This document shows, piece after piece, positions 63,451 through 64,000 of a stretch of DNA of 64,000 nt. Source of the DNA: Hippopus hippopus. Taxonomy: Eukaryota; Mollusca; Bivalvia; Cardiida; Cardiidae. Under the pieces are notes generated by a model, which did not search any database, was not told the origin of the DNA, and saw nothing but the letters and a program-made list of their open reading frames with translations. Location of the stretch: the NCBI GenBank assembly GCA_946811185.2, contig OX328103.1, positions 2,418,001 through 2,482,000 on the forward strand. Reading direction: 5' to 3'. Made by a program: the position numbers and the translations under genes. How positions within the stretch are numbered: the stretch's first letter is position 1; the number at the start of each line of letters is the position of its first letter.

Positions 63451-64000
63451 TATAAAGAAAAAAGATAGTGAGAGAAAGACAGAGAGATAACTCAAGAGAC
63501 AGAGAGAGAGACATGTTTGCCATACTCTAGTTTACACGACTTTACTGTCAAACAAGTTTTCCTAAATGCATCTTTTGCTATGTGTGACCCCACTGTCTAC
63601 AAAAGCGTAACTATTGTTATACAGAACCTTTTTATATATTATTATGAAAACTCTATTTCATTTTCTCCCTATCTGTACTTTTATTCTGCCACTCTCTTCT
63701 CTAAAGTCCTCCTTACCTAATATTTTGTTTATCCTCTTATGTTTGATTTCTATGTTTAATGTATGGTTGGTTTTGTATTCCTCTTGAGGTTTAAGGAAAC
63801 AAATAATGTTGTCTACAAAATTAATGATGAATAATGTTCCTGGTCTTTTCTGTTTTAAACTTAATGATGATTCAATCCCATGAAAACTTACAGACAATTA
63901 TAACCAATGAGTCTTGGGGAGAAAAGAATCCCATTTTCATATCATTAAAAACACTGAAAAGAGCAGAGGGTAACCCCTTGTGGTTGTGGGCAAAGCTCTA
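63450..64000. other. Right edge; no gene recognised
   Basis: A GAGA-rich tract (63470-63515) and AT-rich sequence. Short ORFs on both strands lack recognisable motifs. Confidence 0.4.

Overview
The window is animal nuclear DNA: spliced genes, long introns, microsatellites and very many short inverted-repeat transposons. The FUT8-like and SPATA2-like genes and the kinds of dispersed repeat (palindromic MITEs, tRNA-headed SINEs, tandem-core elements with hairpin ends) fit a mollusc, most likely a bivalve. That placement is inference; no sequence here fixes the species.

Layout. (1) About 1.3-26.9 kb, + strand: a gene for an alpha-1,6-fucosyltransferase (FUT8)-like enzyme. A candidate signal-anchor exon lies at 1341-1497, and five firm exons (15645-15858, 16881-17124, 18080-18262, 21623-21776, 26743-26919) have GT/AG borders and compatible phases. 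The reading frame ends without the SH3 domain of vertebrate FUT8. (2) 3270-13146, - strand: a 9.9 kb Ty3/Gypsy-type LTR retrotransposon, apparently sitting in an intron of that gene. It has two LTRs that look identical, a GGGG target-site duplication, a primer-binding site matching the 3' end of tRNA-Ser(GCU), gag, protease, RT-RNase H, integrase with a C-terminal PHD finger, and, in the position of env, a 623-codon ORF ending in a TatD-type nuclease domain with all its metal-ligand motifs. (3) 18-27 kb: the FUT8-like introns hold nested non-autonomous transposons, including a three-level nest (SINE, then a 6-bp-TSD element, then a TTAA element). (4) 27-44 kb: no gene recognised; palindromes, paired tandem-core elements near 34.7-39.3 kb and the start of a dense cluster of one TTAA-flanked palindromic MITE family (called A here). 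(5) 44.7-49.0 kb, - strand: a two-coding-exon SPATA2/tamozhennic-like gene (PUB-type N-terminus, RanBP2-type zinc fingers) whose intron and 3' flank are built largely of MITEs. (6) 49-64 kb: more MITE A copies, SINEs and palindromes; one weak candidate small ORF.

The most unusual object is the retrotransposon. Three features stand out: the TatD-like nuclease; a textbook -1 frameshift site at the gag-pro junction (U UUA AAC, gag stop, 6-nt spacer, 9-bp stem, predicted pseudoknot); and about 30 short hairpins spread over coding and non-coding parts, all sharing a CUUYUAG-type core. Many of these hairpins keep pairing by G.U on the gag-pol sense strand, which points to an RNA-level role. The copy is broken by in-frame stops in pol and a one-base frame offset near the start of gag, so it is probably not autonomous as sequenced, although the identical LTRs argue for a young insertion.
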